A stretch of DNA of 7,363 bases from Deltaproteobacteria bacterium RBG_16_44_11 (GCA_001797845.1 MGQN01000046.1:15323-22685), one strand, 5' to 3'; shown: positions 1 through 7,090, counted from the stretch's first letter. Notes: generated by a model from the sequence alone, not told the origin. Program-made: numbers and translations.

Positions 1-438
1 GAAAACAACCACAGAGCTGTATAAGTACGCCGTGGTGATGGCGACGGCAATCAGCGTCATCATGCCTGGCTGCGCGTTTTTTAACTCTTCTATTATCCCT
101 TTTAAAAAAGGCCAGCCGCCGTAGAAGAAAATAAACGATGCCAAAATAAAAAGAACGTACTCATCGCCTCTAAAGCGCAGAGTTTCTCCAAGACCGAGCA
201 ACATTTGAACCATGGGTGTGAGAAGCAAAACGGGCAGGGTTGCCGCAAGCGATATCCAAAATCTCTTTTTGAAATCTCCGATCATGTCTTCATGACCGCC
301 GCCATGGCCGCGATGTTGCTCCGGCTTCATTTGATGAGTTTCTTGTTTATGCTGGATTTCGGAATGCGCGGCGTTTTGCCCGTGCATGTGTTCATGGTGG
401 GCTTGATGCTGGTGATGCTCGTGGGTTTTGTTATCCAT
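1..438 (-). CDS. Copper/heavy-metal translocating P-type ATPase, N-terminal part (CopB type), cut by window edge
   Basis: This is the first 146 codons of a gene that continues past the left edge; the frame stays open to base 1. The protein starts MDNKTHEHHQHQ, and residues 1-50 hold 14 histidines, a metal-binding head usual in CopB-like copper exporters in place of a CxxC metal-binding domain. Three hydrophobic segments follow at about residues 60-82, 93-113 and 125-146. The link between the second and third carries YGGWPFLKG and the sequence NAQPGMMTLI, both characteristic of P1B-type ATPases of the inner membrane. The catalytic DKTGT loop and the CPx/CPH membrane motif lie outside the window, so metal specificity cannot be read. 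The start is supported by AAGGAGT at 444-450, five bases before the ATG. It is divergent from the cupin gene. Family call firm; copper as substrate is inferred from the His-rich head. Confidence 0.9.
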   Translation of the reverse strand, partial: MDNKTHEHHQHQAHHEHMHGQNAAHSEIQHKQETHQMKPEQHRGHGGGHEDMIGDFKKRFWISLAATLPVLLLTPMVQMLLGLGETLRFRGDEYVLFILASFIFFYGGWPFLKGIIEELKNAQPGMMTLIAVAITTAYLYSSVVVF

Positions 439-678
439 GGCTTACTCCTTATGTAATAATTAAGGATACTTCCACTAAAATTATATACGAATCACCTCAG
501 GATTTTTATCTTTTTGCTCTGTAAAAGTCAAATCTGCTTTTTGATTAAAACAATAAACACCATGCCGATACATATTATACAAAAATAAAAAATATGATAT
601 TAATATCCAACTGCAAAAACAATTCATTCTGAAGGCAGGCTATTTTTTGGCCTGATGAAGATTTAAGGAGGAAAGAAA
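439..678. promoter_or_regulatory. Divergent promoter region between the metal ATPase and cupin genes
   Basis: This AT-rich 240-base intergenic stretch must carry promoters for both flanking genes. For the ATPase (minus strand), a perfect TATAAT lies at 485-480 with a poor -35 match; a second possibility is TTGACT (531-526) with TAAAAA (508-503) at 17-base spacing. For the cupin gene, TATTAT at 573-578 is a possible -10 but has no good -35. A small inverted repeat CAGGC/GCCTG (636-640 and 650-654) lies just before the cupin ribosome-binding site and could form a weak leader hairpin. I see no clear CueR or CopY operator. Individual promoter elements are weak calls; the regulatory role of the region follows from the gene layout. 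Confidence 0.45.
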
Positions 679-1014
679 ATGACCGATAATATTATCCGGA
701 AAGATTTGCTGGCCAATGTCCTAAAACTCAGAGACATGGTTTCCTATCAGGAGCATTCGGTTATCAGTCAGGAGATTATCCGCAAGCCCGCGGGAACGAT
801 GACTGTCTTTGCCTTTGATCAGGGCGAGGGTTTGAGTGAGCATACTGCTCCTTTTGACGCTGTTGTTTATTTACTGGAAGGTCAGGCCGAGATTATTATT
901 GAGGGAAAAGCGCATCAGGTAAAAGAAGGTGAAATGATCATTATGCCTGCAAATAAGCCGCACGCGCTCAAAGCTGCCTCCAGATTCAAAATGCTGCTGG
1001 TGATGATTAAGTAA
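679..1014 (+). CDS. Small single-domain cupin protein
   Basis: A 111-residue protein made of one conserved beta-barrel (cupin-2 type), core at about residues 40-110. Motif 1 is seen around GLSEHTAPFD (residues 51-60) and the following VVYLLEG; motif 2 is GEMIIMPANKPH (84-95). His55 and His95 match the usual metal ligands, but the second histidine of the HxH motif is Ala57, so the metal site may be altered. Cupins of this size are cytoplasmic and range from sugar isomerases to small-molecule sensors; nothing here fixes the substrate. The start is decided by AAGGAGG at 665-671, seven bases before the ATG. The gene stands alone, divergent from the metal ATPase and convergent with the HD-GYP gene. 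Family confident, function unknown. Confidence 0.85.
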   Translation: MTDNIIRKDLLANVLKLRDMVSYQEHSVISQEIIRKPAGTMTVFAFDQGEGLSEHTAPFDAVVYLLEGQAEIIIEGKAHQVKEGEMIIMPANKPHALKAASRFKMLLVMIK

Positions 1015-1017
1015 CAG

Positions 1018-1044
1018 AATGAACTAAATCAGCCTGCGTTCATT
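1018..1044. terminator. Weak inverted repeat between convergent genes, possible terminator
   Basis: AATGAAC (1018-1024) and GTTCATT (1038-1044) form a seven-base-pair arm with a 13-base loop between the stop of the cupin gene and the end of the HD-GYP gene. The arms are AT-rich and there is no clean T-run on either side, so this is at best a weak bidirectional terminator. It is listed because it is the only stem in the 28-base space where two transcription units converge. Confidence 0.2.
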
Positions 1045-2317
1045 ATTTGATTTGTTCCGACACTTTTAAAAAACGGCTCGAGTAAAAATCTTTTGCTATT
1101 GATTGTCTTTCTTTAACATATGAACTTACTGTATCATACTTGTCGAATAACAAATCAACTATCCGGGAATCCAATAGTTTCTTATCGGATTGAGTTTTTA
1201 TAGTTTTATGAACATCTTCTTTATTCATACTGCTCCTATATGGCCTATCTTCCGATATTGCCGTGAAAATATCGGCAACAGCCATAATCCTGGCCCCTGT
1301 ATCGATTTCATCTGCCTTGCAACGAAAGGGATAACCATTTCCATTCAATTTTTCATGATGATAAGCCGCCCATTCGGCAATATGTTGCAGGCCGCCGATA
1401 GTATTGATCACATAAAAGGTATAGTAAGTATGGCATCTCATGACGGCAAATTCATCCACAGTTAATTTAGCAGGCTTTTCCAGGATACTATTGGGAACGA
1501 TTAATTTGCCGATATCGTGAAGATTGCCTGCTATTTTCATAAGATTTACTTCCAACTCGGTTAGGCCGAACAACTGGGAGAGTATTTCCGCGCAGGCAGA
1601 AACCCCTGTTGTATGAGTTGCCGTAAAGGGGGATTTAAAGTCGATAATATCCCTGTAAACTTCAGCTATTAAAGCAATTCCTTTAAGATCAATTTCCACG
1701 TTCCTATACGGTCCATTATGCAATAATACCGGATATAAGCGGGGCGATACGAGGTCCAGCCAGAATTCTTCCCGTTGGGAAGCCTCAATAAAATAATTGA
1801 CAATTTGTTCGTGAACAAGCTTATTTTTTATATCGTTCACTCTCTCAATAATATTTTTATCCTGATGTAAAATATATTTATTCCGATCAATCAGGCGTTC
1901 GATATAATCTGCCAGAAGGATTATCTGGGAGGCGAATACATCCGGATTTTTGATTGATTCCTGCCAATCTTTCCATTCTTTATGATGATGCCTTACTATT
2001 TTAGATATTTTTTTCAGCCAGGGAGTTTGCTCCAGCAACAACTCCCCCCGGACACAATGCAGAGTATAATCCATTGGCTCAACACTACTATGGATAGCAA
2101 GTTTTTCTTCTATGGAGATGGCTCCGATATCATGCAGTAAGGCGGCAGTGAAAATATTTTCCAGCAGATCCGCCTCTACTCCGGCATACTTGGCTATTTC
2201 CATAGCGATAAAAGCCGTTCTTTGTTGATGTTGGGCGATGGAGGGATTGGCTATATCCGTTATTTCAGATAAAGATAGTAATAGATTGCCAAGATTTACA
2301 GAAATTTGTCTTTGCAT
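1043..2317 (-). CDS. Tandem HD / HD-GYP domain protein, probable cyclic-di-GMP phosphodiesterase
   Basis: A 424-residue cytoplasmic protein with two HD-superfamily metal-dependent phosphohydrolase domains and no membrane segment or receiver domain. The first domain (about 25-145) has His30, His62-Asp63 in LLHDIG, His87, His110-112 and Asp137, but no GYP motif. The second (about 230-400) is a full HD-GYP domain: His235, NLHDIGK (265-271), His296, HHEKLNGNGYP (320-330), and AVADIFTAISEDRPYR (346-361). HD-GYP domains hydrolyse cyclic di-GMP to pGpG and GMP, and all expected metal ligands of the second domain are present. The ATG is preceded by TGAGGAGA (2323-2330). The gene follows the metallo-hydrolase in the same direction after 118 bases. 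Whether the first HD domain is catalytic or a sensor is open. Confidence 0.9.
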   Translation of the reverse strand: MQRQISVNLGNLLLSLSEITDIANPSIAQHQQRTAFIAMEIAKYAGVEADLLENIFTAALLHDIGAISIEEKLAIHSSVEPMDYTLHCVRGELLLEQTPWLKKISKIVRHHHKEWKDWQESIKNPDVFASQIILLADYIERLIDRNKYILHQDKNIIERVNDIKNKLVHEQIVNYFIEASQREEFWLDLVSPRLYPVLLHNGPYRNVEIDLKGIALIAEVYRDIIDFKSPFTATHTTGVSACAEILSQLFGLTELEVNLMKIAGNLHDIGKLIVPNSILEKPAKLTVDEFAVMRCHTYYTFYVINTIGGLQHIAEWAAYHHEKLNGNGYPFRCKADEIDTGARIMAVADIFTAISEDRPYRSSMNKEDVHKTIKTQSDKKLLDSRIVDLLFDKYDTVSSYVKERQSIAKDFYSSRFLKVSEQIK

Positions 2318-2359
2318 AAATTTCTCCTCAAGGCTTGGATGAAATGCAGAAACGCTTCA

Positions 2360-2365
2360 ATTATA
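2360..2365 (-). promoter_or_regulatory. Possible -10 element for the HD-GYP gene
   Basis: A perfect TATAAT reads on the minus strand 42 bases before the HD-GYP start codon, inside the 118-base gap after the metallo-hydrolase gene. No good -35 hexamer sits at 16-18 bases. It would let the HD-GYP gene be expressed separately from the metallo-hydrolase gene. The call rests on one hexamer in AT-rich DNA. Confidence 0.25.
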
Positions 2366-2435
2366 CTGGATCATTTTACCAGAATATTGGCAAATGTCAT
2401 TTAATATTTGGGAGGTGTCCTTTGATTTTTTCCAT

Positions 2436-3392
2436 TTACACAAACGTCAGCTTAGTGCCGGACATATTGAGCAGGAATTTTGCCGGAAGTTCTTTTTCGA
2501 TGGCATTAATCGCGTTTCTTCCGGTGCAGTGGGTGGGGATAATATAGTCAGGATTAATTTGGCGAAGCTCTTCGATTACCCTGTTGATGATCGGCGCAAA
2601 ACTAGGGCCGGTCAGGTGAAAGCCGCCCATGACGGCATGAACCTTATCTACGCCGGTAACTTTGCGCGCGTGGTGAACCGTGTTGATAATTCCGGCATGA
2701 GCACAGCCGGAAAGGATAACTAACCCCTTCCCTTTCAGATTCATCACCAAGGATGTATCGTCGAGATTCTGATCGAATATTTCCTTGCCGTTTTCCTCAT
2801 AATAAGCGTTGGGCATGCCCTTTTCAAAATCTGTCAGCCTCGGAATTTCGCCCAGATATAGAATACTCTCGTCCGCAAGAGTTACCGGCTTTGCCGATTC
2901 TTCAATTTCGATTCCTAATTTTTGTATTTCTTTTCTGGATAATTCCGGGAAGCTGACTTTAATATCCTCACCGTATTTCAAATATCTTGGTTTGGTAAAA
3001 GCCTGCGTATGAAGAAATAATCTTATTTTCTTTTTGCCGATTAATTTTGTCAGTGATTCCAGCGCTCCTGTGTGATCGCTGTGGCCGTGGGAAAGAACCA
3101 GCGCTTCGATTATGGACATATTTATCCCCAGTGCCCGCGCGTTAAATGCCGCTCCATCAGCGGAAAAACCAAAATCGAGCAAGACGGAATGAGGCTTATT
3201 ATTTGTCTGCGTTGTAGCAATTGCCGAAAAGCCGTGTTCTGCCAGAATGGAGTTACTAATTTTTCCATCCTTTATCGGATAGGCTCTGGATATAATATCT
3301 GATCCATCCATAGCTACGCCGTCAATGTAGTTATCAATCAATGTCGTGATTTCGACTTTATCTACTTCGTTTAGTTTTATTTTGTCGGACAT
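2436..3392 (-). CDS. MBL-fold metallo-hydrolase, COG1237 (RFA-P synthase-like) type
   Basis: A 318-residue metallo-beta-lactamase-fold protein without signal peptide. The zinc/iron-binding motif SHGHSDHTG lies at 101-109 (His102, His104, Asp106, His107). His232 in SGCAHAGI, His259 in GGFHL and His288 in PTHCTG supply the later conserved positions. The SGCAHAGIINT and GGFHLTGP blocks are typical of COG1237, whose archaeal member was linked to ribofuranosyl-aminobenzene phosphate synthesis in methanopterin formation; most bacterial members have no proven role, so that name should not be transferred. Asp73 in VLLDFG fits the early conserved Asp of the fold. The ribosome-binding site is weak (GAGAAA). 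It probably heads a two-gene unit with the HD-GYP gene and has its own candidate promoter upstream. Confidence 0.88.
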   Translation of the reverse strand: MSDKIKLNEVDKVEITTLIDNYIDGVAMDGSDIISRAYPIKDGKISNSILAEHGFSAIATTQTNNKPHSVLLDFGFSADGAAFNARALGINMSIIEALVLSHGHSDHTGALESLTKLIGKKKIRLFLHTQAFTKPRYLKYGEDIKVSFPELSRKEIQKLGIEIEESAKPVTLADESILYLGEIPRLTDFEKGMPNAYYEENGKEIFDQNLDDTSLVMNLKGKGLVILSGCAHAGIINTVHHARKVTGVDKVHAVMGGFHLTGPSFAPIINRVIEELRQINPDYIIPTHCTGRNAINAIEKELPAKFLLNMSGTKLTFV

Positions 3393-3461
3393 GAGGTTTC
3401 TCTGTAAATAATTTCTAATTAATAAATAAAATGGCGTTAGATGAGCTAAGACTGGTGAGGA

Positions 3462-3491
3462 CTAATATGGTTCATCTATTGCAATTGTCAA
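3462..3491 (-). promoter_or_regulatory. Candidate sigma-70 promoter for the metallo-hydrolase gene
   Basis: On the minus strand a perfect TTGACA (3491-3486) is followed after 18 bases by TATTAG (3467-3462), a four-of-six match to TATAAT. It lies only 14 bases beyond the stop of the radical SAM gene and about 70 bases before the metallo-hydrolase start. This suggests the metallo-hydrolase and HD-GYP genes form a transcription unit separate from the modification-type operon. I see no convincing terminator hairpin between the two units. Confidence 0.5.
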
Positions 3492-3505
3492 GAAAAAAGA
3501 TTCGA

Positions 3506-4570
3506 TCACAGTTTTGCACCAATATTTTCTTCGCACATTTTATTACTGAAAAGGCACATTGGATCCGCGGTTTTTTTAAGCTCGTTGAAAGCATAAAATT
3601 TTTGAGCCATACATCCTGAGCGACAGTCTGATAGATTCTTACAAACAGAGCATTCAGAGGCAAAATCTGATGTTAAGTATTGTCTTACTACACCTAAATA
3701 GGAGGATTTCTCCCAGCATTCAGCAAGAGAGTAATCACGTAAGTTAGAATAGTCAGAAGAGGCACCGATAGCATCAGGAGAAATGTGTTTGAATGCATCA
3801 CAAGGAAATATCCTCAAATCTGGTCCTATTGTAATTCGGTCAATTCCAGCGCAACATTCCGGTTTCTCGCTAAGCATAAAGAAGTTGTATGGGGAACCTA
3901 AGCGGATATCATAACTATCATTGCGCAGATCCTTGATTATTCTGCGCAGTTCGCAGTTTTGGTCACGGCTGAGTTCCCAATGCCTTATATATGCTGCACG
4001 ACCTTGGGGAACTAGCCGCAGTACACTAATTCTATCAATGCCCATACTACGCGCCTTGTTCACTATTTCTGGAAGTGCTTTAAAGTTATGATTCAAAGGA
4101 ACAAAATGAAATTCTGTTTGTAAGCCAATTGTTACGCAATAACCTGCTGTTGCGATCGTTTTATTATAACTACCGTAAGATTTGGTTACTTTCTCATGTT
4201 GCTCAGCATTAGTCCCCAAAAGACTAAACATTACTTTGGATAAGCCAGCCTCATGTAATTGCCGTAAAAGGTTTTCCACGTTGGGAACGTTACCTGTTGT
4301 ATAAACATAAACTTTAATACCCGATCGGACTGCTTGATCTACTGCTTTAAAAATATGTTTCCACAATAATGGTTCCCCTCCAGAAAAAGCGACAGTCTCA
4401 ATCCCCATAGCTTCAGCCTCGCATAGGATATTTTTGCATGACGACCATGCTATACTGCGCCCTGTAACTTCACTTGCAAGACTCGAACAATGTACGCAAC
4501 TAAGCATACAATCGTGTGTAACCTCAATCTTTATCTCTTTTAACTTAAATGGTGGCTTATGCCATTCCAC
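3506..4570 (-). CDS. Radical SAM enzyme with C-terminal SPASM domain
   Basis: A 354-residue cytoplasmic iron-sulfur enzyme. The SAM-cleaving [4Fe-4S] motif is Cys21-x3-Cys25-x2-Cys28 (CMLSCVHC); the SAM-binding GGEP follows at 64-67 in AFSGGEPLLW. The TIM-barrel region runs to about 230. The C-terminal SPASM region has Cys239/Cys240, Cys257, the exact CX2CX5CX3C spacing at Cys307, 310, 316 and 320, and Cys339, enough for auxiliary Fe-S clusters. SPASM enzymes usually modify peptides or proteins, but others act on small molecules, and radical SAM enzymes also occur among the tailoring steps of phage hypermodified thymines. It lies 20 bases after the kinase-fusion gene, so the two are very probably co-transcribed, which favours a nucleotide or DNA-linked substrate here (inference). 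No precursor-peptide gene is visible next to it. The start is GTG, chosen by its ribosome-binding site. Confidence 0.9.
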   Translation of the reverse strand: MEWHKPPFKLKEIKIEVTHDCMLSCVHCSSLASEVTGRSIAWSSCKNILCEAEAMGIETVAFSGGEPLLWKHIFKAVDQAVRSGIKVYVYTTGNVPNVENLLRQLHEAGLSKVMFSLLGTNAEQHEKVTKSYGSYNKTIATAGYCVTIGLQTEFHFVPLNHNFKALPEIVNKARSMGIDRISVLRLVPQGRAAYIRHWELSRDQNCELRRIIKDLRNDSYDIRLGSPYNFFMLSEKPECCAGIDRITIGPDLRIFPCDAFKHISPDAIGASSDYSNLRDYSLAECWEKSSYLGVVRQYLTSDFASECSVCKNLSDCRSGCMAQKFYAFNELKKTADPMCLFSNKMCEENIGAKL

Positions 4571-4576
4571 ATTAAA

Positions 4577-4583
4577 CTCCTTT
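4577..4583 (-). promoter_or_regulatory. Ribosome-binding site selecting the GTG start of the radical SAM gene
   Basis: AAAGGAG ends six bases before GTG at 4570-4568. An ATG overlapping by two bases (4572-4570) is out of frame, so the GTG is the reading-frame start despite the nearby ATG. Confidence 0.7.
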
Positions 4584-4590
4584 AAAAATA

Positions 4591-6312
4591 TTATTTATTA
4601 TCAAGCGTTTTTTTCACAGCTTCGTTAACATTCCATTTTGGGGGATAAAAATATGATATCATTACATGGTTGGGTTTTAATGTTTGCTTTATTTTACTAC
4701 GACCTGTCACGCCTTTTATTTCTGGATGTGCAATTCTGGCATATTTATCAACTTCACAAAAAAGATTCTGGCAATCAATTAATTGTAATGTTCTGCCCCA
4801 AAGACTTTTGAATTCGAGGCCCAAACGGTTGAACTCATCCTCTTGTCGGTCAGCCATAAGTTTCATTATGTCGACTTCCGTGAGGCCTCCGAAATTGGAA
4901 AAACATTTACGGATACCATCCTTTGCCCCAGGGCCTGGTACAACAAAAGACATCTCGCTAAAATTAGTTAATGGACTGTAGTTAATATCAATTGCATACT
5001 GATATGCTAAAAAATCGCCAATCATCGGATAATCGCGGAGTAAATTAAAAACTGCTTGCATAGATTTTGAATCGCTAACTTTGGCAGGTAGAGCGTCTGT
5101 CATCATTTTTTGTATTAGTAGTAGATGGTTGCGATGCTTAACTTGGTGTCCAAAGGTTCGTCCACCTGACGGCATAATATAGGCGGCTGAATATATGCTC
5201 TTCTTAGCGGCTTGCGCACTTGTTAAAATCTTATCATAGGCCCTAAAATCGAACTCACGCCACGAAATATGCCCCAAATTATCGACAAGTAATTGCCAAG
5301 TTTCAATCTTATTGAATGTTTTGAATAGGATAATCCTAAAAAATATTTCATCGGCTTCTTGTGGTCCATTATAGATGACATGGCGGATTAGAAATTGGCT
5401 TACTCTATCTGAGGCGCGATATGCATTTGTAAATTTGTAACACTGCAAAACTTTGTCGTCAGTCCATGGTGGCTCTGACTTTTCTATTCGCTTAAAGAAT
5501 ATTGACTGTCTCTCAACTGCAAAGCGCCAGTAAGTGTCGAACACCTCCGTTGTTCTTGTAGGTAGCCAGTGTGCATAATTTATCTTTTTCACTGTATAAG
5601 TCTTATTTACAGGATAAGATAAAACTGTTTGTTTGCATGTCAGATACTTTCTCAGATACTTTCCCTTTGGTTTATTGGCAGACAGCCCTTGTATATGTGT
5701 CACAATAAGGTCTATACGATTTTTTAGTGATTTTGTGTTTTCAATTATTTCAACAGGATAAAAAATGTTTTCTTCCATGAATAAAGCTTGGTAAGCATCG
5801 GATAATGATGCCCATTGTTTGGGTGACAGTTCTATCCTGAATGGTTTAGCGCGCGTTATAAGAAAAAGTTTACATGGTTTTACACCTTTCCATGCAAGCC
5901 TCTCAAGATCTATCATGGAATAAAGGATTTTTCTTTTAATGCCCGACATAACGCCATACGCGACAGTTGACCACCAATACCGATCAAGGATAACTGTTAT
6001 TCCTTTGGCAAGAGAGGGCAATATTTTATTTTCAATACAATCAATATGTGCGGCGATATGCATCAGTTGTAAACTTGTAGGTGAAATATTATCTATATTA
6101 TAAGCCAGTGGTTTATGGTGCAGGGCGTATACAAGATTGCCTAAGGTTTTTGGCACGTGCCCGGGGAAGCTAAAAAGCAAAACATCCATTTTGTTTTTCT
6201 GTAGTTCTTCTGCAACACCTTTTGCTAATGTGCTTTTACCGACACCATCCATGCCCTCAAAAACAAACAAATGCCCCGGTAAATTACTAGAAATTATTTT
6301 TTTAGTCGGCAT
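4591..6312 (-). CDS. Thymidylate-kinase-like P-loop domain fused to a 5-hmdU DNA kinase / aGPT-pyrophosphorylase-type helical domain
   Basis: A 573-residue two-part protein. Residues 1-208 resemble thymidylate kinase: Walker A GMDGVGKST (20-28) preceded by FVFE, SFPG (48-51) and DRYWWSTVAYG (110-120). The lid region lacks the usual RG..D..E pattern and is short. Residues about 245-560 match the helical family named for 5-hydroxymethyl-dU DNA kinases and alpha-glutamyl/putrescinyl-thymine pyrophosphorylases of phages. Its blocks are YWRFAVERQSIFFKRI (261-276), PPWTDDKVLQCYKFTNAYRA (281-300) with SDRVSQFLIR after it, IGDFLAYQYAIDINYSPL (431-448) and VVPGPGAKDGI (457-467). Members activate hydroxymethyl-uracil for further addition; by analogy this protein may phosphorylate or activate a modified pyrimidine in DNA. 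An in-frame TGA 15 bases before the ATG fixes the start, inside the end of the thymidylate-synthase-like gene. Family call rests on remembered motifs; the exact clade is uncertain. Confidence 0.82.
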   Translation of the reverse strand: MPTKKIISSNLPGHLFVFEGMDGVGKSTLAKGVAEELQKNKMDVLLFSFPGHVPKTLGNLVYALHHKPLAYNIDNISPTSLQLMHIAAHIDCIENKILPSLAKGITVILDRYWWSTVAYGVMSGIKRKILYSMIDLERLAWKGVKPCKLFLITRAKPFRIELSPKQWASLSDAYQALFMEENIFYPVEIIENTKSLKNRIDLIVTHIQGLSANKPKGKYLRKYLTCKQTVLSYPVNKTYTVKKINYAHWLPTRTTEVFDTYWRFAVERQSIFFKRIEKSEPPWTDDKVLQCYKFTNAYRASDRVSQFLIRHVIYNGPQEADEIFFRIILFKTFNKIETWQLLVDNLGHISWREFDFRAYDKILTSAQAAKKSIYSAAYIMPSGGRTFGHQVKHRNHLLLIQKMMTDALPAKVSDSKSMQAVFNLLRDYPMIGDFLAYQYAIDINYSPLTNFSEMSFVVPGPGAKDGIRKCFSNFGGLTEVDIMKLMADRQEDEFNRLGLEFKSLWGRTLQLIDCQNLFCEVDKYARIAHPEIKGVTGRSKIKQTLKPNHVMISYFYPPKWNVNEAVKKTLDNK

Positions 6313-7090
6313 CAGATAATACCTGCTTCATTTTACTCAAAAGGCGATGACATTCTTGTTTGCCATGGTTACTTAAGGAAAGGTTAGATGCTATGCAGGT
6401 CACACCTTTCAGATCCAAGCCCATTGCGCTGGCAACAAATTTTCCTAAGCGATACAACCCTAGATAATTACCATATGCTTTTTCGAGTAATAATTGATTT
6501 GCATAAAATGCAACAATGGTCAGACCTTCACAACCATTAGTCCCTATCGGATGAAAAACTACTTGCTGCAGGCATGGAAATCCAAGTCTACGTGCCATTG
6601 AATGATCAACGGCGGGATTGAAGATGCCGGCTTGTAACGCACTATGGCGATGCGTTCCAGCGCGCCATGTGTCAATTATCGCTTTGAGTTGGTTTACACT
6701 ATTTTCTCCAAAAGAAGTAAGACGTCGGAAATAAGTCCCATGATTATTGAGTCTGCATTTGCTAACAAATGGCCATATTTTATCATATTTCACAAATAGC
6801 TTGTCACGATTACCGCCACAACGTTTCCAGATAGAATCGGGAAAGATTGTACCTGCGACTGTTTCAATATTGCTCTGGTTAGCTGAAATAATGCCAAAGA
6901 CTGCTAGCTGACTATCTAATGCTTGACGAATTTCTGGTGTTTCAAGCTGCCAAGAATTATCATCCTCTATAACATCAAAAGAAACAATAGCTGGTGCCAT
7001 AATACCTCTCGGTGTATCCATACACTTAATAAATGTGCTTGCCCAAGCTTTTGAAAGATTATTACCCCGAATAGGGCTTATGTTCATCAT
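6302..7090 (-). CDS. Divergent thymidylate-synthase-like protein (possible pyrimidine hydroxymethylase)
   Basis: A 262-residue protein with the core of the thymidylate synthase / dCMP-dUMP hydroxymethylase superfamily. Recognisable blocks are WPFVSKCRLNNHGTYFRRL (106-124), then NQLKAIIDTWRAG, then RRLGFPCLQQVVFHP (167-181) with Cys173 at the catalytic cysteine position. KAYGNYLGLYRLGKFVASAMG (204-224) follows, with Asn208 at the base-recognising Asn/Asp position, and SNH at 240-242. By hand alignment to E. coli ThyA, the dUMP-phosphate Arg166, Asp169, His207 and Tyr209 are replaced by Ala, Leu, Leu and Leu, and the C-terminal folate-capping tail is much shortened. It may therefore use a different substrate or form than free dUMP. 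Hydroxymethylation of a uracil would supply the group that the downstream kinase fusion acts on. It overlaps its upstream gene by ATGA and the kinase gene by 11 bases. Confidence 0.78.
   Translation of the reverse strand: MMNISPIRGNNLSKAWASTFIKCMDTPRGIMAPAIVSFDVIEDDNSWQLETPEIRQALDSQLAVFGIISANQSNIETVAGTIFPDSIWKRCGGNRDKLFVKYDKIWPFVSKCRLNNHGTYFRRLTSFGENSVNQLKAIIDTWRAGTHRHSALQAGIFNPAVDHSMARRLGFPCLQQVVFHPIGTNGCEGLTIVAFYANQLLLEKAYGNYLGLYRLGKFVASAMGLDLKGVTCIASNLSLSNHGKQECHRLLSKMKQVLSDAD

Noticed and set aside
205..456. Plus-strand open frame of 83 codons
   Set aside because: It lies antisense to the start of the metal ATPase gene, whose own frame has a good ribosome-binding site, His-rich head and membrane segments; it is a shadow frame.
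1026..1053. Second inverted repeat AAATCA/TGATTT crossing the convergent-gene junction
   Set aside because: Six AT-rich pairs interleaved with another weak repeat and without a T-run; expected by chance in AT-rich DNA.
2394..2723. Plus-strand open frame over the end of the metallo-hydrolase gene
   Set aside because: It is antisense to the conserved GCAHAG/GGFHL region of the metallo-hydrolase and has no recognisable domain. The ribosome-binding-like GGGAGG nearby is at the wrong place for its start.
2436..3392. Metallo-hydrolase as part of the modification operon
   Set aside because: It is in the same direction, but it is separated by 113 bases containing its own promoter-like TTGACA box, and its family has general metabolic distribution; inclusion is not supported by the sequence.
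3472..3663. Possible small peptide gene beside the radical SAM enzyme (precursor peptide)
   Set aside because: The frame overlaps the conserved SPASM end of the radical SAM gene in another frame, has no good ribosome-binding site and no leader-core pattern; a peptide-maturation system is not supported.
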